DNA from: Burkholderia catarinensis | Lineage (GTDB): Bacteria; Pseudomonadota; Gammaproteobacteria; Burkholderiales; Burkholderiaceae | NCBI RefSeq assembly: GCF_001883705.2 | Contig: NZ_MDEQ02000016.1 | Coordinates: forward strand, 1 to 64,000 | Length of the DNA stretch: 64,000 nt | Direction of reading: 5' to 3' | Translations under genes and position numbers: made by a program | In this document: one piece after another, positions 1-9,707 of the stretch | Layout: each line of letters opens with the position of its first letter | Numbering within the stretch: position 1 is the stretch's first letter | Notes under the pieces: model-generated | The model's input: the letters and a program-made list of their open reading frames with translations, nothing else | What the model was told of the DNA's origin: nothing | Databases searched by the model: none

Positions 1-305
1 CGGTGGCGGGCCACTTGCAGGCGAAGGCGTCGGTCGTGACGCTGACGCTGTTCGACGTGCGCTCGGCGGTGCAGATCGCGGCGTCGGAAGGCAGCTCGAC
101 GGCGACCAACTACGGCGCGGCGCTGGGCGGGTTCGGCGGCGGCGTGGGCGGGGCGCTCGCCGGTTTCTCGTCGACGCCGGAAGGCAAGGCGACGGTGGTC
201 GCGTTCATCGACGCGTACAACAAGGTGGTCGTCGCGCTGCGCAGCTACAAGGCGCAGGACGTGAAGGGCGGCCTCGGCCGCGGCGGCCAGTTGCAGGTCA
301 ACTGA
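1..305 (+). CDS. 3' end of a CsgG-like secreted or lipoprotein gene (partial)
   Basis: Only the last 100 codons are in the window; the frame is open to the left edge, so the GTG at position 3 is probably internal. The fragment has a beta-strand-like stretch (VVTLTLFDVRS), a Gly/Ala-rich low-complexity part, then a helix ending in DAYNKVV. This order resembles the C-terminal part of CsgG/HfaB-type outer-membrane assembly lipoproteins, where a variable-length Gly-rich segment precedes a conserved helix. The family assignment is inference from a fragment; the lipobox and N-terminal domain lie outside the window. Confidence 0.45.
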   Translation, partial: VAGHLQAKASVVTLTLFDVRSAVQIAASEGSSTATNYGAALGGFGGGVGGALAGFSSTPEGKATVVAFIDAYNKVVVALRSYKAQDVKGGLGRGGQLQVN

Positions 306-367
306 TGTTCGCGGGCCGGCGGACAGCGCCGGCACGCCGATCCGAAAGCGCGAACCGCGATGCCCGA

Positions 368-1546
368 TCAACGATGGAGCAACGGGTAGGCCGCCAGCCC
401 GACGAGTGCCGCGGCGGCGACGATCACCGGTTCCTGGAGCTTCTTGAAGCGCCACAACAGCAGAACGGTCGCGACGGCAATCGCGGCGGTCGGGATATCG
501 ACGATCGAGCGTTTCGCGATGACGAGGACGGAGCCCGTGATCGCACCGACGGCCGCCGCCGTGATGCCGTCGACGAACGCCTTGACGTCGGCCCGGTGAC
601 CGTATTTCTTGACGTAGGGCGCCGGCACGATGGTGAACAGGTAGCAAGGCAGAAAGGTGCCGAGCGCGGCGACGAGTGCGCCCGGGAAGCCCGCGACCAG
701 ATAGCCGATGAATCCGACGGTGATCACGACCGGGCCGGGCGTGATCATCGCGACCGCGACGGCGTCGACGAACTGTTTGTCGTTCAGCCAGTGATGTTCG
801 GTGACGACGCCGCCATAGAGGAACGGTACGATCGCGAGTCCGGAGCCGAACACGAACGCGCCCGCCTTCATGAAGAACGCGCCGATCTGGACGAGCTGCG
901 GCAGGTCGAGGCCGCTCAGCATGCCGCTGGCCGCCGGCAGGTTGGCGGCGGCAACCGCATTCAGCCCACCCCGGCGCAGCCACTTCGGCGGGGCGCGCCA
1001 CAGCCAGCCGATCAGACCGGCGACGACGAACAGCCACGCGACTTCCGATTCCGTGACGAAGGTCACCGCGGCAAGCGTCAGGAAGATCGCCCAGAGCAGC
1101 TTGTCGTGGCCGACGGTTTTCGTCGTGAGCTTGTACGCGCTCATCGCGATGATGCCGACCACCGCGGCGCCGACGCCATAGAAGACGGCCTGCATCCATG
1201 ACAACCCGCCGAAGTGCGCATAGGCGAACCCGAGTGCGAGCACCATCAGGAACGACGGCAGCACGAACGCAATACCGACGAGCGTCGCGCCGGGAACGCG
1301 GTAGTGGACGAAGCCGAGGTAGATCGCGAGCTGGGCCGCCATCGGCCCCGGCGCGAGCTGCGCCAGCGTGAGCCCTTCCTTGTAATCGGCCTCCGTGATC
1401 CAGCCGCGCCGCTCCACCAGGTCGCGACGCATGTAGCCCGCGAGCGCGACCGGCCCGCCGAAACCGAACGTGCCGAGACGCAGCATGTAAGCGACCAGTT
1501 CGCGGAGCGAATAGGCTGGTTCGGTCGCGGCGAGGGGGGCGGTCAT
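368..1546 (-). CDS. chrA: Chromate transporter ChrA
   Basis: ChrA is an inner-membrane CHR-family protein that exports chromate. The 392-residue product has the long two-domain architecture: the CHR signature (FGFGGP followed by APGPMAAQLA) sits near residues 28-75, and a second copy (FGSGLA, then ITPGPV) near residues 235-275. Each half carries several hydrophobic helices. The ATG overlaps the stop of the upstream chrB by four bases, so the two genes are translationally coupled and form a chrBA operon read leftward. The length fits the usual ~400 residues and no key motif is missing. The specificity for chromate rests on the family and the chrB neighbour. Confidence 0.95.
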   Translation of the reverse strand: MTAPLAATEPAYSLRELVAYMLRLGTFGFGGPVALAGYMRRDLVERRGWITEADYKEGLTLAQLAPGPMAAQLAIYLGFVHYRVPGATLVGIAFVLPSFLMVLALGFAYAHFGGLSWMQAVFYGVGAAVVGIIAMSAYKLTTKTVGHDKLLWAIFLTLAAVTFVTESEVAWLFVVAGLIGWLWRAPPKWLRRGGLNAVAAANLPAASGMLSGLDLPQLVQIGAFFMKAGAFVFGSGLAIVPFLYGGVVTEHHWLNDKQFVDAVAVAMITPGPVVITVGFIGYLVAGFPGALVAALGTFLPCYLFTIVPAPYVKKYGHRADVKAFVDGITAAAVGAITGSVLVIAKRSIVDIPTAAIAVATVLLLWRFKKLQEPVIVAAAALVGLAAYPLLHR

Positions 1547-2520
1547 GATCTGGCCTCGGTTCCGTTTTTGCCGTCCGACGCGAAATGCGCGTACAGCGCG
1601 TCGAGCACGGCGCCCATCTGTTCGAGCAACTGGTCGTCGTTCTCCGCGCGCTGGCGCGTGCCGGCCATCACGGCCTCGAAGCCGACCGCTTCAGGCGCGG
1701 CAGGACCGCCCACGTCGAGCGCGTGCACGATCTCGCCGAGCCGTATCAGCGCCGGGTCCGTGTCGAGCCCGAAACTGGCCAGCAGTACCTCGAACGTCAC
1801 GCGCTCGCCGACGTGCGTGAACGTCGCGCCGTCGAAGTCGAAGCCGAGCGCGTCGGCCGGGCACGCCGCCGGCGACGCGAGCCAGATGAAGCGGGCGCGT
1901 GCATCGATGAACCGGCGAATCAGCCAGGCGCTGGCGACCCGATCGACCCACATCCGCTGCCGCGTCGCCCACGTGCGCCCTTGATACGCGTCGATCGCCA
2001 GCGGGCGGATGGCGCGATCCGCGGCGTGCGGTTCACCCGGCGACAGCACGGTGTCGACCCGTGCGACGAAATCCCGCAGCGCAACTTCGGCGCGGGTTGC
2101 CGAGTCGCCCGGGAAATAGTCGATCGCGCGAATCGCGTCGAAATCCTTGCGCAGGCGACGCAGCAGGCGGGTGAGCTCGGTGGCGGACTGTGCGGCCAAT
2201 GTCTTGCGTGCGTCGGTGAGCGCTCGCATGAAGGTCGCGTAGTCGTCGCCGCGATCGAACAGCGCCCGGAATTCCTGTTCCTGCGACACGTCAAGACTGG
2301 GTGCGCGCAGCAGGTGCGCCGTGCCCCCGCTTTCGGCGATCGCATCCGCGAGTTCGCGCAGCATGCCCTCGCGCTCGTCGGTGTGCGGAAGCAGGTAGAT
2401 GCCGTCGCGCAGCACCGCGCAGCCCTTCGCCTTGAGCGCGCGCCAGAACCGCATGCGGGCCGTCGCGTTTTCTGTTGGAAGGGTCAGAACGAGGAGCGAC
2501 CAGGTCGAAATAGCATCCAT
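1543..2520 (-). CDS. chrB: Chromate resistance protein ChrB
   Basis: ChrB accompanies ChrA and in several proteobacteria acts as a chromate-responsive regulator of the operon. The 325-residue product begins with the typical segment WSLLVLTLPTENATARMRFWRALK and a clear two-part build. The N-terminal part (about 1-165) is helical and winged-helix-like. The C-terminal ChrB domain (about 175-300) contains the RMWVDRVASAWLIRRF core. It overlaps chrA by an ATGA junction. The ATG start is preceded by an imperfect inverted repeat at 2521-2535 that could be an operator. Whether this copy regulates or only assists reduction cannot be told from sequence. Confidence 0.93.
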   Translation of the reverse strand: MDAISTWSLLVLTLPTENATARMRFWRALKAKGCAVLRDGIYLLPHTDEREGMLRELADAIAESGGTAHLLRAPSLDVSQEQEFRALFDRGDDYATFMRALTDARKTLAAQSATELTRLLRRLRKDFDAIRAIDYFPGDSATRAEVALRDFVARVDTVLSPGEPHAADRAIRPLAIDAYQGRTWATRQRMWVDRVASAWLIRRFIDARARFIWLASPAACPADALGFDFDGATFTHVGERVTFEVLLASFGLDTDPALIRLGEIVHALDVGGPAAPEAVGFEAVMAGTRQRAENDDQLLEQMGAVLDALYAHFASDGKNGTEARS

Positions 2521-2535
2521 GTAGCGAATGCTACT
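2521..2535. promoter_or_regulatory. Small inverted repeat before chrB
   Basis: The sequence GTAGC-GAAT-GCTAC lies immediately upstream of the chrB start codon. Five-base arms are short, so this may be chance. Its position just before a gene whose family can be autoregulatory makes it a candidate operator for the chrBA operon. Confidence 0.25.
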
Positions 2536-2618
2536 AATGTGTCGATAACTCTACAAGTTAACTTTTGGCGCCATGTGGCGGGCCGGCGATGTTCCGCGAC
2601 CCGGGACGGTTGCGCACA

Positions 2619-3353
2619 CTATCCACGCGCCCGAATTCGTCCCTTCACGCACTTGAACCACAGCCTGACGGCCCCGACGCCGCCCGCCACCGGAATCCGC
2701 GGCAACAGGAACGGATCGTCGGACGCATCGGCGCAACCGCGCCGGGTCGTCGTCGCATTGCCGTAACCGGCGTCCGCGACCTGGTCGCGCACACGCGCAT
2801 CCAGATCGCCGTACGGATAACAGAACGATTCGACGCGCTGGCCGCTCAACGCTTCGAGCCGCCGCTTCGATTCGGTTACCTGAAGGTCCGACACGTGCGC
2901 CGGCAGGTACGACAGCGCGACATGATCGAGCGTATGCGAACCGATTTCATGGCCGTGATCGCGCCACGCGAGCATGTCCTCGTACGTCATCAGCGGCGAG
3001 CGTGCGGTATCGGCGCTCGCATCCCAGTCGTTCTCGCCGCCGAACCGGCCGGCGACGAAGTAGCAGGTCGCGGTGAAGCCGAACGCGTCCAGCACGGGCA
3101 TCGCATGCGTCAGCACGTTGAGAAAGCCGTCGTCGAACGAAATGCCGAAGACCTTGCCGCTGCGCTCGCCGCGCAGATACGGCTGCAGTTCGCGCACGCT
3201 CACGCCGCGGTAGCCGAGCCGCCTGAACAGCGTCATCTGGCGGCGGAACGCATCGGGCGCGACGCTCAGGCTGCGCAGCCGGTCGGGCGGCGGCGGCAGC
3301 GGGCGTATCTGGTGATACATCAGGATCGGATAGCGCGTGGGGGACAGCAGCAT
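2619..3353 (-). CDS. NodB-type polysaccharide deacetylase
   Basis: The 244-residue product is a carbohydrate esterase family 4 enzyme, which removes N- or O-acetyl groups from polysaccharides. It starts with the YPILMYHQI segment typical of the subgroup. The catalytic metal-site motifs are present: SFDDGF near residue 72, SHTLDH near 139-144, and YPYGD near 180. No signal peptide is evident. The ATG at 3353 is chosen because family homology begins there; the frame is open further upstream only as a shadow of the neighbour. It is the third gene of a leftward cluster with a glycosyltransferase and a methyltransferase-like protein, suggesting surface glycan modification. The substrate is unknown. 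Confidence 0.85.
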   Translation of the reverse strand: MLLSPTRYPILMYHQIRPLPPPPDRLRSLSVAPDAFRRQMTLFRRLGYRGVSVRELQPYLRGERSGKVFGISFDDGFLNVLTHAMPVLDAFGFTATCYFVAGRFGGENDWDASADTARSPLMTYEDMLAWRDHGHEIGSHTLDHVALSYLPAHVSDLQVTESKRRLEALSGQRVESFCYPYGDLDARVRDQVADAGYGNATTTRRGCADASDDPFLLPRIPVAGGVGAVRLWFKCVKGRIRARG

Positions 3354-3376
3354 CGGCGGGTCGCAGGAACGGAGGA

Positions 3377-3937
3377 TTACGCGGCCTTGCGGAAAATCCG
3401 CAGGGTCTTGAACTCGCCGACCTCGGTGAAATCGGCATTCGCCGCCCACTGATCGATGATCGGCTCGGCCTTCCGGTAGGCCGACGAGCCCTTGTAGAAC
3501 ACGAGGTGGCCCTCGCGTGCGGTATGGCGGGCGAACAGGTCGAGCACTTCCGCGTCGGTCTTCGCGCCGTAGCGGCTGTTCGTGTCGTCGCGGAATTCGC
3601 ACAGGTGAAACAGCGTGACGACGTCGAACGCCGGCAGCAGGTCCGAATTGCTCGTATAGATGTCGCCGAAATAGGCCAGGTAGGTCTTGCTGACTTCCGG
3701 CTGCCGCGTGACGAGATCGACATACGACTTGTATTCCTTCGGCGACGCCGTCACGCCGAACACGGTGTTGTTCAGGTGCGGCCGCGCGCATTCGACGCCG
3801 ACATGGTGGTGGCCGCCGGTGCCGAAGTGATAGATTCGGATGCCGTTGAGGCGCACGGATTCCAGCCATTCGACGAAGTGCACGTCGCACGGACACTCCT
3901 GCGTGCGCAGGTCCCAGTACTTCTTCCAGATATTCAT
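3377..3937 (-). CDS. Methyltransferase-like Rossmann protein
   Basis: The 186-residue product has a possible SAM-binding first strand and glycine loop (RIYHFGTGGHH near residue 35-45). It also has a strand motif, FDVVTLFHLCEF near 104-115, that matches strand 4 of class I methyltransferases. The ATG at 3937 overlaps the stop of the upstream glycosyltransferase in an ATGA junction; an in-frame ATG six bases earlier is possible. It is placed between a glycosyltransferase and a polysaccharide deacetylase. A role in modifying a sugar or lipid-linked intermediate is inference; the SAM motif is atypical, so the enzymatic assignment is tentative. Confidence 0.6.
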   Translation of the reverse strand: MNIWKKYWDLRTQECPCDVHFVEWLESVRLNGIRIYHFGTGGHHHVGVECARPHLNNTVFGVTASPKEYKSYVDLVTRQPEVSKTYLAYFGDIYTSNSDLLPAFDVVTLFHLCEFRDDTNSRYGAKTDAEVLDLFARHTAREGHLVFYKGSSAYRKAEPIIDQWAANADFTEVGEFKTLRIFRKAA

Positions 3938-5091
3938 TGCCATTTCGTGGATCTCAGGGATGTCACCCAGCGATAGGGGTTGTGTCGAACCGATTTCTGA
4001 TAGACGGACAAGGTCGCCTCGACGAATTTGTCGAACGAGAATTCGCGCTTGCCTTTCAGCCGTGCGCTGCGTCCCATCGCACGGACGCAGCCGGGCTCCT
4101 GCACGATCGCGCGCAGGATCGCCTCGATCGCTTCGGGCTCGCGCGGCGGGACGACCCATCCGTCCACACCCGGCTCGACGTTCTCGGGCAGCCCGCCCAC
4201 GCGCGTCACGATCGCGGGGCAGCCGAGCGACATCGCTTCGCGGCACGCGTACGACAGGCTCTCGTGGTACGACAGCACGAACGACACGTCGATGATCGAG
4301 AACGGTGCGCAGACGTCGTCGAGCCGCCCCGTGAAAGCGGTGCGCGACGCCATGCCGTGCCGCGCGATCTGCTCGCGTTGCTCGCCGGACGGCTCCGCGC
4401 CGACCAGCAGCACGCGAAATCGCTCGCGTTCGTGTTCCGGCAGGCGGCCCAGCGCCGCGATCAGATCCATCCAGCCTTTTTCCGGCGCGGTGCCGGCGCT
4501 GCTGCCCAGCACGATCGCGTCCGCGCCGGATAGTCCGAACAGGGCCACCTTGCGGCGGCGGATCTCGTCGCTCGCCAGTCGTTGTGCGGCCTGCCGGCGC
4601 ACGCCGTGCTTGACGACCGTGACTTGCCCGTACGGCGACTGGAGCGCGAGCATGCTCGCGACATAGTCGCTGACCGCGATGGTGTGGTCGGTCGCAAGCC
4701 GCGCGCGCAGCAGGTTGCCGAAGCTGTCGGCGCGATAGGTGTTGTGCTTGGTCAGCACGACCGCGGGCCGATACCGGCACCCGAGCAGCGCGAGCATCAC
4801 CTGCCGGTGATCGGCGGACCCGTTGACATGGATGACGTCGAAGCGCTCGGCGACGATCCGCCGGCGCAGCCGGACGATTTCCTGGTACAGCCGGTTCCAG
4901 CGCGGTTTGAATTCCATGTCGAAGATGGCCACATCGGGGCTGTCGTTCAACAGTCGCGACAGGCGGCTCCCCTCCGGCGACGCGACGGTCACGCGGTGAT
5001 GCCGGCTCATCGCGGCGGCGAGATCGCGGACGTAGGTGTCCTGGCCGCCGCCGTAGTCGCCGTGGAAGTTGGTGTACAGAATGTTCATCAC
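3934..5091 (-). CDS. Family 4-type glycosyltransferase
   Basis: This GT-B fold glycosyltransferase (385 residues) likely transfers a sugar from a nucleotide donor to a cell-envelope acceptor in the cytoplasm. The N-terminal acceptor domain has the GGGQDTYVRDLA loop at residues 14-25. The C-terminal donor domain has EKGWMDLI near 204 and the EX7E signature in ESLSYACREAMSLG near 278-291. It is the first gene of a three-gene leftward cluster. An AT-rich stretch at 5255-5275 upstream is the likely promoter region. Similarity to LPS- or capsule-type transferases is general only; no specific sugar can be assigned. Confidence 0.88.
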   Translation of the reverse strand: MMNILYTNFHGDYGGGQDTYVRDLAAAMSRHHRVTVASPEGSRLSRLLNDSPDVAIFDMEFKPRWNRLYQEIVRLRRRIVAERFDVIHVNGSADHRQVMLALLGCRYRPAVVLTKHNTYRADSFGNLLRARLATDHTIAVSDYVASMLALQSPYGQVTVVKHGVRRQAAQRLASDEIRRRKVALFGLSGADAIVLGSSAGTAPEKGWMDLIAALGRLPEHERERFRVLLVGAEPSGEQREQIARHGMASRTAFTGRLDDVCAPFSIIDVSFVLSYHESLSYACREAMSLGCPAIVTRVGGLPENVEPGVDGWVVPPREPEAIEAILRAIVQEPGCVRAMGRSARLKGKREFSFDKFVEATLSVYQKSVRHNPYRWVTSLRSTKWQ

Positions 5092-5675
5092 GATGCCGCT
5101 TTTCCTCGATCATTCATTTGAAAAGGACTGCAGAGAAAATGAACGACTCAACCTGTTGGGAGCAATGACTCGAACACGGGGCCGCGTTTCCGGCCCGTGG
5201 TTGCGCATCGACGCCCGGGCATGGTGGCAACGCGAATCGTTTCGAAATATTACATATACATTACGTGTTGTAGTGTCGAGCTCTGCGCATCTTTGTGAGA
5301 ATGTGTCGCGATCGTTCCACCGTGTCGTCGTGTCGTGTGATGCGGCCGGGGGAGGGGAAGCCGGGCGACTCGGCTTCCTGTCGCCGGTTCATGAACGGCG
5401 ACTACTCCGGCATGGCGCCGCCGCCGGCCGGGCGAGAGGCGGGCCGGATCGCGACAAGACCGACCTTTCCGGCGATATCCGGACGAAGATCAACCGCATC
5501 GGCTTTCAGATTTGAAAGCCTGCGCGCCATTTGCGTTAGAATGCGTCCCCTGTCCGCCATGGCGACCGCCAAGAGCGGACTTGCCGCACGCATGGCGGCG
5601 CGGGTTCCGATTCGCAGCCGGACGCGAATGATTTGACAGCCGTTGGAAACACACGCTTTGTAATTCGGATTACTA
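5092..5675. other. 584-bp intergenic region
   Basis: It separates the leftward glycosyltransferase cluster from the rightward symporter pseudogene, so promoters for both strands are expected. An AT-rich tract near 5245-5275 could supply the leftward promoter. A TTGACA hexamer at 5633-5638 faces the symporter, but no well-spaced -10 follows it. No convincing small gene or structured RNA was seen. Confidence 0.5.
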
Positions 5676-6975
5676 ATGAAGAAGAAACACAACATTACCA
5701 AGTACATCGTCGTCGCGATGATTCTTGGTATCGCCGTGGGTTACGCATGCCATAGCGCGTTTCCCGACCCGAAGATGGCGAAGGAAGTCGCCGGCTACGT
5801 GTCGTTGCTGTCCGACGTGTTCCTGCGACTGATCAAGATGATCATCGCGCCGCTGGTATTCGCGACGCTGACCGTCGGCATTGCGCAGATGGGCGACGGC
5901 AGCGCGGTGGGCCGCGTCGGCGTCAAGGCGTTCGGCTGGTTCTTCATCGCGTCGTTCACGTCGTTGCTGCTGGGCTTGCTGACCGCGACGCTCCTGCAGC
6001 CGGGCAGCCACCTGAGCCTGCCGCTGCCGGCGTCCGACGCGGCTCTCAACCTGAAGACGGGCGCCTTCACGCTGAAGGATTTCGTGGTGCACCTGGTGCC
6101 GAAATCGATCGCCGAGGCGATGGCGAACAACGAAATCCTGCAGATCGTCGTGTTCTCGATCTTCTTCGGCACCGCGCTGTCCGCGCTCGGCGAATCGGGC
6201 AAGCGCCTGACCGGCGTGATCGACGATCTCGCGCAGGTGATGCTGAAAGTGACGGGCGCGGTGATGTGGTTCGCGCCTGTCGCCGTGTTCGCGGCGCTGG
6301 CGTCGACGATCACGACGGAAGGGCTCGGCATCCTGCTCACGTTCGCGAAGTTCATGGCGAGCTTCTATCTGGCGCTGGCGCTGCTGTGGAGCGTGCTGAC
6401 GCTCGCCGGCGTGGCGTTCCTCGGCAAGCGCGCGTTCACGCTGATCCGGCTGATCCGCGAGCCGTTCCTGCTGTCGTTCGCGACGGCGAGCTCCGAGGCC
6501 GCGTATCCGAAGCTGCTGGACGCTCGACCGCTTCGGCGTGAACCGCAAGATCTCGAGCTTCGTGCTGCCGATCGGGTATTCGTTCAACCTCGACGGCTCG
6601 ATGATGTACTGCACGTTCGCGGTGCTGTTCATCGCGCAGGTGTATGGCATCCATCTGCCGCTGGGTACGCAGATCACGATGCTGCTGATGCTGATGGTGA
6701 CGTCGAAGGGGATGGCGGGCGTGCCGCGCGCCTCGCTGGTCGTGATCGCGGCGACGCTCAACCAGTTCAACATGCCGGAAGCGGGGCTGCTGCTGATCAT
6801 GGGCGTCGACATGTTCCTCGACATGGGGCGCTCGGCCACCAACGCCGTCGGCAACTCGATCGCGGCCGCCGTGGTCGCGAAGTGGGAAGGGCAGCTCGAC
6901 GAGCCGCGCGACGACGATTCGGACGGAGGGCGCGTCACGCAGGTGAAGGTGCCGGAGACATCGGCATCGGCATGA
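5676..6975 (+). pseudogene. Dicarboxylate/amino acid:cation symporter (SLC1/DctA family), frameshifted
   Basis: The family imports C4-dicarboxylates or acidic amino acids with protons or sodium across the inner membrane. The first frame encodes the N-terminal ~283 residues with six or so membrane helices and ends in the conserved TASSEAAYPK re-entrant loop. Homology then resumes in another frame, from FGVNRKISSF through the hallmark GYSFNLDGSMMY to the NAVGNS segment and the normal C-terminus. The break lies near 6518-6524, where GACGCTC probably stands for GACGCGCTC, a two-base loss in a GC tract. Intact length would be about 433 residues. Unless this is an assembly error, the transporter is inactive. 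There is no recognisable partner gene. Confidence 0.88.
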
Positions 6976-7029
6976 TGCGCGGCAACGCGGCGGCGACCGC
7001 GCGTTGCCTGCGCCGTAGCCCATGACCTT

Positions 7030-7064
7030 CGCCGGCCTGGATTCGAAACGGATTCAGGCCGGCG
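7030..7064 (+). terminator. Hairpin after the symporter pseudogene
   Basis: The arms CGCCGGCCTG and CAGGCCGGCG form a perfect 10-bp stem, extended by partial AATC pairing. It is followed by the T-rich ATTTGTTTGG. It lies 55 bases past the symporter stop and fits a factor-independent terminator with a weak T run. The rest of the interval 6976-7453 shows only AT-rich sequence before the next gene. Confidence 0.55.
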
Positions 7065-7453
7065 ATTTGTTTGGTGCAATGACTTCGCATTGCATTCGGC
7101 GGCTTTTTTTGATCCTCGGGACAACGCATTCGCGGTTTCAATATGTCGTGTCCGTGAACAAGCGGCGATATTCCCGCAGACGCAAGCCGGATTTTCCCGA
7201 TTCCCGATCCGGTGCATAAGCGAACATTCACTGTCGCGCAGCTACGCCGTCTGTCAGCGGGCGCTTCGCAATTTTTTTCGATTTATATAACGCTATTCTC
7301 GCTCTGCTCATTATCGAAGGCATGCCGTACGTAATACCGACTGCGCCAGATGATTCAGGGGAAGAATTTACGCATCGCGGATTTCAAGCCATCTGGCCGG
7401 CCCACCCCCTCATGTGAATGTTTTGCACCATTCCATTCAGGAGAGTATCCGTC

Positions 7454-9388
7454 ATGGTCGCCGGAAAACGAATTCAGGCTGCACTGCTTGCCGCGGCGAT
7501 CGCCGCGATTGCGCCGGCCGTGCACGCACGCAACACCACCGACTGGCTGGCGAACACGTACGGCACGCTCGCGGCCCACGTCGGCAACGTCGCGCGTTCG
7601 ATGTGGGTCGCGCCCGAAGGCGTGATCTACACGGCCTCGATGTGGGACGAGGATGAAGGCGGCGTCGCGATCTACCAGAACGGCAAGAGCGCCGGATCGA
7701 TCGGCACGCATTCCGAGTTCCAGGGCAGCGCGATCACGGGCAATGCGACCTCGCTGTTCGTCGCGCTGCAGCCGGGCAAGACGTATGGCAGCGGCGCGGT
7801 GGGGCGCTACAACCGCGCGACGAAGTATCGCGACCGGGTCATCCAGGTCAGCGCGGCGACCAACCAGCCGCGCATCGACGTCGTCACCGGGCTCGCGACG
7901 GCCGGCTCGCTGCTCTACGCAAGCGACTTCTACGGCAATCGCGTGCGCGTGTTCACCACCGACGGCGTGTGGCAGCGGGACATCAACGTATCGGCGCCGG
8001 GTGCGCTCGCGGTGGATGGCGCGGGCAACGTGTGGGTCGCGCAGAAGCGCGCCGGCTCGATCGTCGGCTTCAGCCCGGCCGGCGCGTTGCTGAACACGAT
8101 CCGGATGCCGGCCGGGTCGCAGCCGTCGGCGCTGTATTTCGATGCGGCGGCCGGGCAGCTCCTGGCGGGCGACGAAGGCCCCGACCAGAACATCAAGCGC
8201 TACACGGTGGCGGGCCGGCCCGCGCTGGCCGGCACGTTCGGCGTGCGCGGCGGCTATCTCGACACGACGACGGGCATCAAGGGGCAGGTCGGCGCGCAGC
8301 GCTTCACGCGCATCGCCGGGATCGGCAAGGACACCGGCGGCAATCTCTATGTGCTCAACAACCCGTGGGGCGGCAGCTGGGATCTCGGCCGCAACGGCGC
8401 GACCGACATTCATGCGTACAGCAGCGCCGGGAGCCTGCGCTGGACGCTGCAGTCGCTGAACTTCGAAGGCATCGCCGCACCGGACCCGGCGACGGACGGC
8501 GCGCTGTTCTACGGCGGCACGCACGTGTACAGCGGCAGCGCGGGCGGCACGTTCGTTGCGAACACCGTCGATCCGTTCACGTATCCGTCGGACCCGCGCA
8601 TCAACATGAGCGACACGCAGCGCGACGAACATTTCGGGCTGCTCGCGTCGGTCGGCGCGAACCGGATCCTCGTCGCGGCCGGCCAGAACCCGCCGGTTTT
8701 CTACTTCTTCCATTTCAACGCGGCGAACGGCTACATCGCGATTCCGGACGGATCGATTCCGGGCCCCGCGTTCAACACGACGCAGCGCGTGACGAGTGGC
8801 TTCAGCATCGACAGCCAGGGCGGCGTGTGGGCCGGCCTCGACAAGACCGGTGCGATTACCCACTACCCGCTGACCGGCTTCGACGCGAGCGGCAAGCCGT
8901 CGTGGGGGCCGGGCGTCGCGACCCGCGTGCCCGCCAGCATCCAGCCGCTGACGCGCATCGTCTATCTCGCGGACAGCGACACGATGGTGCTCGCGCAGGG
9001 CGCGCTCGGGAGCAATGACTGGACGTCGATCGGCACGCGCATCGAGGTGTATCACGGCTGGAGCGCGGGCAACACGACGAAGCCCGACCCGGTGATCACG
9101 CTGCCGCACAGCGGCGCGAAATCGATCGACGCGGTCGGCAACCATCTGTTCGTCGGCTACTGGTTCAGCAGCAGCGGGCCGCTGTGGCCGAACGTCGACG
9201 CGTTCAACCTCACCACCGGCAATCTCGACACCACGCTGGTCAACGCGAGCCCCGCGACCGTGGATACCAGCAGCGCGATCGATGCGATGTACAGCATCCG
9301 CGCGTACCGCCGGTCGAACGGCGAGTATGTGGTGATGAAGAACAACGTGAAGGGGAACAGCATCACCGTGTACCGGTGGACGCCTTGA
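7454..9388 (+). CDS. Secreted NHL/beta-propeller-type protein
   Basis: The 644-residue product starts at the ATG preceded by AGGAGA at 7439-7444. It has a clear Sec signal peptide, with cleavage after AVHA near residue 25. The mature part is a series of strand-rich repeats with propeller-like phrases such as GALAVDGAGNVWVA and AGIGKDTGGNLYVL. This suggests a six- or seven-bladed NHL or Vgb-like propeller exported to the periplasm or beyond. No catalytic signature was recognised. Its neighbours give no pathway: a terminator lies upstream and a foldase gene follows 320 bases later. Binding or lactonase activity would be speculation. Confidence 0.75.
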   Translation: MVAGKRIQAALLAAAIAAIAPAVHARNTTDWLANTYGTLAAHVGNVARSMWVAPEGVIYTASMWDEDEGGVAIYQNGKSAGSIGTHSEFQGSAITGNATSLFVALQPGKTYGSGAVGRYNRATKYRDRVIQVSAATNQPRIDVVTGLATAGSLLYASDFYGNRVRVFTTDGVWQRDINVSAPGALAVDGAGNVWVAQKRAGSIVGFSPAGALLNTIRMPAGSQPSALYFDAAAGQLLAGDEGPDQNIKRYTVAGRPALAGTFGVRGGYLDTTTGIKGQVGAQRFTRIAGIGKDTGGNLYVLNNPWGGSWDLGRNGATDIHAYSSAGSLRWTLQSLNFEGIAAPDPATDGALFYGGTHVYSGSAGGTFVANTVDPFTYPSDPRINMSDTQRDEHFGLLASVGANRILVAAGQNPPVFYFFHFNAANGYIAIPDGSIPGPAFNTTQRVTSGFSIDSQGGVWAGLDKTGAITHYPLTGFDASGKPSWGPGVATRVPASIQPLTRIVYLADSDTMVLAQGALGSNDWTSIGTRIEVYHGWSAGNTTKPDPVITLPHSGAKSIDAVGNHLFVGYWFSSSGPLWPNVDAFNLTTGNLDTTLVNASPATVDTSSAIDAMYSIRAYRRSNGEYVVMKNNVKGNSITVYRWTP

Positions 9389-9707
9389 CGACGGCGCGGC
9401 CGTCGGTTGCAGCGGCCGGCGGCCGCGCCCGCGAAGCCATGACGGTATTCGAAGCGTTTTCGCGGGATTGCCGCGCCACGCGTGGGTCATGAACGGCGCG
9501 CGCAACGCGCGCCGCGCCGCCTTGTGCGGCCTTCCCCAACCTCCCAACGCGGAAATGCGGTTCCGTGCACAATGACAGCGGCACCGGCCGATGCTGCCGG
9601 TGCGTGCACGATGAACCGGATCGATTGAACGGTTGCGCAGGCGCGCTGCAGCGCCGGCGAACCGGCGCGGCCACCCCATGCCGCGTTTTTAAGCCTGAAG
9701 CGACGAA
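9389..9707. other. 319-bp intergenic region
   Basis: A GC-only inverted repeat shortly after 9389 (GCGCGGCCG paired with CGGCCGCGC) may help end the propeller transcript, but it has no T run. No gene-like frame with a ribosome binding site was found. The promoter of the following foldase gene should lie here, but no clear hexamers were recognised. Confidence 0.4.

Noticed and set aside
305..1201. 298-codon plus-strand frame opposite chrA
   Set aside because: Arg/Asp-rich GC shadow of chrA with no motif.
5633..5664. TTGACA at 5633 with TGTAAT as a promoter for the symporter pseudogene
   Set aside because: The spacer is 20 bp and the start would fall almost on the ATG, so the pair is not convincing.
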